From Spirochaetota bacterium (GTDB lineage Bacteria; Spirochaetota; JAHITG01), in contig JAHITG010000262.1 of assembly GCA_018817865.1 (NCBI GenBank), positions 1 through 7,267 of the forward strand: 7,267 nt of DNA, in the 5' to 3' direction. Of the stretch, positions 6,267 to 7,267 are shown piece by piece (within the stretch, counting starts at the first letter, position 1; every line of letters begins with the position of its first letter). A program made the position numbers and the translations under genes. Below the pieces are notes generated by a model. The model was not told the DNA's origin, made no database searches, and saw only the letters and a program-made list of their open reading frames with translations.

Positions 6267-6596
6267 ATGCCAGGTGGTGACGGAACAGGGCCATTAGGAG
6301 AGGGCCCCATGACAGGAAGAGCTTCAGGATACTGCGCCGGCTATGCTACACCCTTTACAGGGAGAAGATGGTTCGGCATGGGAAGGGGTATGGGATACGG
6401 AAGAGGACGAAGGCTTGGAAGAAGGGCGTTCTATCCTGCTGTTGCTCCATACGAAGCAGATCCATACCAGCAGTCCATGAATCCTCAGGACGAAGCCGGC
6501 CTGCTGAAAGAACAGATCGTTTATCTTGAACAACAGATCAATGCAGCCAAAGAGCGTATAACACAACTGGAAAATGAGGAAAAGAAAAAAAAATAA
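6267..6596 (+). CDS. DUF5320 family protein
   Basis: The protein has 109 residues and no known activity. It starts with the family signature MPGGDGTGPLGEGPMTGR, followed by GYC (Cys23) and a Gly/Arg/Met-rich low-complexity stretch (about 32-53, for example GMGRGMGYGRGRR). A short Pro/Tyr-rich linker leads to a C-terminal coiled coil (about 76-105, LLKEQIVYLEQQINAAKERITQLE) that ends in a lysine run. The coiled coil predicts oligomerisation, and the Gly/Arg part is probably disordered. In anaerobes such genes accompany NifX/orange-protein-like and MinD-type ATPase genes; here it sits between DUF134 and the NifX-type gene, so a role in handling a metal cofactor is inferred only from context. 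It shares its N-terminus with the truncated gene at 7067, so the two are paralogues. Confidence 0.85.
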   Translation: MPGGDGTGPLGEGPMTGRASGYCAGYATPFTGRRWFGMGRGMGYGRGRRLGRRAFYPAVAPYEADPYQQSMNPQDEAGLLKEQIVYLEQQINAAKERITQLENEEKKKK

Positions 6597-6609
6597 TCCT
6601 CATATTCAT

Positions 6610-6647
6610 ATAAGGGGAAAGGAAGGCGAATACTCCTTTCCCCTTAT
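6610..6647 (+). other. Intercistronic 14-bp stem-loop
   Basis: ATAAGGGGAAAGGA (6610-6623) and its exact inverse (6634-6647) can form a perfect 14-bp stem with a 10-base loop. It lies in the gap between the DUF5320 and NifX-type genes. Only CTATATT follows, so a T-run is missing and a strong intrinsic terminator is unlikely. It may lower read-through or protect the upstream mRNA end so that the two genes are expressed at different levels. Confidence 0.65.
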
Positions 6648-6673
6648 CTATATTAAGTGAAAGGAGAAATTCA

Positions 6674-7045
6674 ATGAAAATTGCTATCAGTTCCACAGGG
6701 CCGGACCTGGAATCCGCTGTAGACAACCGGTTCGGGCGTTGTGCCTATTTTATAATATACGATACGGAAACGAAAAACCATGAGGCAATTACCAATGTAT
6801 CAGCAGGAGCTTCGGGAGGAGCCGGTATCCAGGCAGCTCAGAATATCAAAGAAAAAAATGCAGAAATTGTTCTGACCGGAAATGTCGGCCCAAATGCCAT
6901 GGCTACATTGAGCGCCGCCAAGATCGGTGTTGCCGTCGGTGTCTCCGGTACAGTAAAAGAGGTCATCGGCAGATTTCAGACCGGTGAATATAAGCTGACC
7001 GAACAAGCCAATGTATCTTCACATTTCGGTTTTAAAGAGGAATAA
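6674..7045 (+). CDS. NifX / orange-protein-type dinitrogenase iron-molybdenum cofactor family protein
   Basis: This 123-residue single-domain protein belongs to the family (Pfam Nitro_FeMo-Co) that includes NifX, the NifB C-terminus and the molybdenum-copper orange protein of Desulfovibrio. It starts MKIAISSTG, has DNRFGRCAYFIIYD at 17-30, GGAGIQAAQ at 48-56, VLTGNVGPNAM at 66-76 and a C-terminal GVSGTVKEVIGRF at 89-101. The fold is a ribonuclease H-like alpha/beta domain that binds metal clusters. No NifB radical-SAM part and no nitrogenase gene are present, so it is not evidence for nitrogen fixation. AAGGAG (6661-6666) precedes the ATG by seven bases. It sits between two DUF5320-type genes, 77 bases after the first and 21 before the second. 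The likely role is carriage or storage of an iron-sulfur or molybdenum cluster in the cytoplasm; the cofactor is unknown. Confidence 0.92.
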   Translation: MKIAISSTGPDLESAVDNRFGRCAYFIIYDTETKNHEAITNVSAGASGGAGIQAAQNIKEKNAEIVLTGNVGPNAMATLSAAKIGVAVGVSGTVKEVIGRFQTGEYKLTEQANVSSHFGFKEE

Positions 7046-7050
7046 TAAAT

Positions 7051-7063
7051 TAAGGAGGTGATC
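7051..7063 (+). promoter_or_regulatory. Thirteen-base ribosome binding site of the second DUF5320-like gene
   Basis: TAAGGAGGTGATC is the exact complement of the common bacterial 16S rRNA 3' end (GATCACCTCCTTA). AGGAGG lies eight bases before the ATG at 7067. It resembles the site of the paralogous gene upstream, which suggests that the site and gene start were duplicated together. Confidence 0.8.
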
Positions 7064-7066
7064 ATT

Positions 7067-7267
7067 ATGCCAAGAGGAGACGGAACAGGCCCTGAAGGAA
7101 AGGGCCCGGGAACAGGCAGAGGAAGAGGAAGATGTATGCAGGGAAAGGGAAAAGGAACGGGTATGGGACAGGGGAGGGGAAAGGGACTGGGACGAAAATC
7201 AGGAAAGGGAATGCAGAAAAATTTCAATTCACAGCAGTCTGTTGACCAGGATATTTTTAAAGAAGAA
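7067..7267 (+). CDS. DUF5320-like Gly/Lys/Arg-rich protein (partial, first 67 residues)
   Basis: The gene runs off the right edge. It begins MPRGDGTGPEGKGPGTGRGR, closely matching the DUF5320 protein upstream at the start, and has a single cysteine at residue 23 exactly as that protein does. Residues 18-49 are an extreme low-complexity run of Gly with Lys, Arg and Met (GQGRGKGLGRK), giving a very basic, probably disordered segment. From residue 50 the composition changes to NFNSQQSVDQDIFKEE, which may be the start of a helical end like the coiled coil of its paralogue. The strong ribosome binding site, 21-base gap after the NifX-type gene and homology make it a real gene. Function is unknown; binding of RNA, DNA or an acidic partner is conceivable from composition only. 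Confidence 0.83.
   Translation, partial: MPRGDGTGPEGKGPGTGRGRGRCMQGKGKGTGMGQGRGKGLGRKSGKGMQKNFNSQQSVDQDIFKEE

Noticed and set aside
6674..7045. Nitrogen fixation gene
   Set aside because: The protein is only a member of the NifX/NifB-C-terminal fold family; no nifH, nifD, nifK or radical-SAM nifB is present.
1..7267. CRISPR array, tRNA, rRNA or insertion sequence
   Set aside because: I saw no regularly spaced DNA repeats other than the coding TPR periodicity, no cloverleaf, and no transposase frame.

Overview
The window looks like a chromosomal segment of a moderately AT-rich bacterium that probably lives anaerobically. Housekeeping genes (efp, accB, accC, pyrF) sit beside a DUF134 / DUF5320 / NifX-type cluster, a gene set found mostly in strict anaerobes such as sulfate reducers, clostridia, some spirochaetes and candidate phyla. 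The phylum cannot be fixed from this sequence.

Left part (1-4383, minus strand). Five genes read leftward: a small secreted TPR protein, a 700-residue membrane-anchored protein with about 17 TPR units, elongation factor P, an AccB-like biotin carrier homologue, and the start of accC (cut by the window edge). The TPR pair is 11 bases apart and both proteins are predicted to act outside the cytoplasm. efp has its own promoter candidate and leads the common efp-accB-accC arrangement. The AccB-like protein keeps the whole fold but has glycine where the biotin-accepting lysine should be, so it cannot be a normal biotin carrier as read.

Middle (4384-5760). A 317-base intergenic region separates the leftward genes from rightward pyrF. 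It holds a 123-base element bounded by 17-base inverted arms with two smaller hairpins inside, and then the pyrF promoter. pyrF is an intact orotidine 5'-phosphate decarboxylase. A 268-base gap follows. It ends in a full-consensus promoter (TTGACA, 17 bases, TATAAT) carrying two matching 16-base palindromes, one filling the -35/-10 spacer and one over the start of transcription.

Right part (5761-7267, plus strand). The promoter drives a DUF134 DNA-binding protein with an added zinc ribbon, a DUF5320 protein, a NifX/orange-protein-type cofactor-binding protein, and a second, more basic DUF5320-like protein cut by the window end. Very strong ribosome binding sites precede both DUF5320-type genes. 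The likely picture is a self-regulated operon for handling a metal or iron-sulfur/molybdenum cluster; its exact function is unknown. The two points most worth following are the lysine-less AccB and the double-operator promoter of the metal-cofactor cluster.
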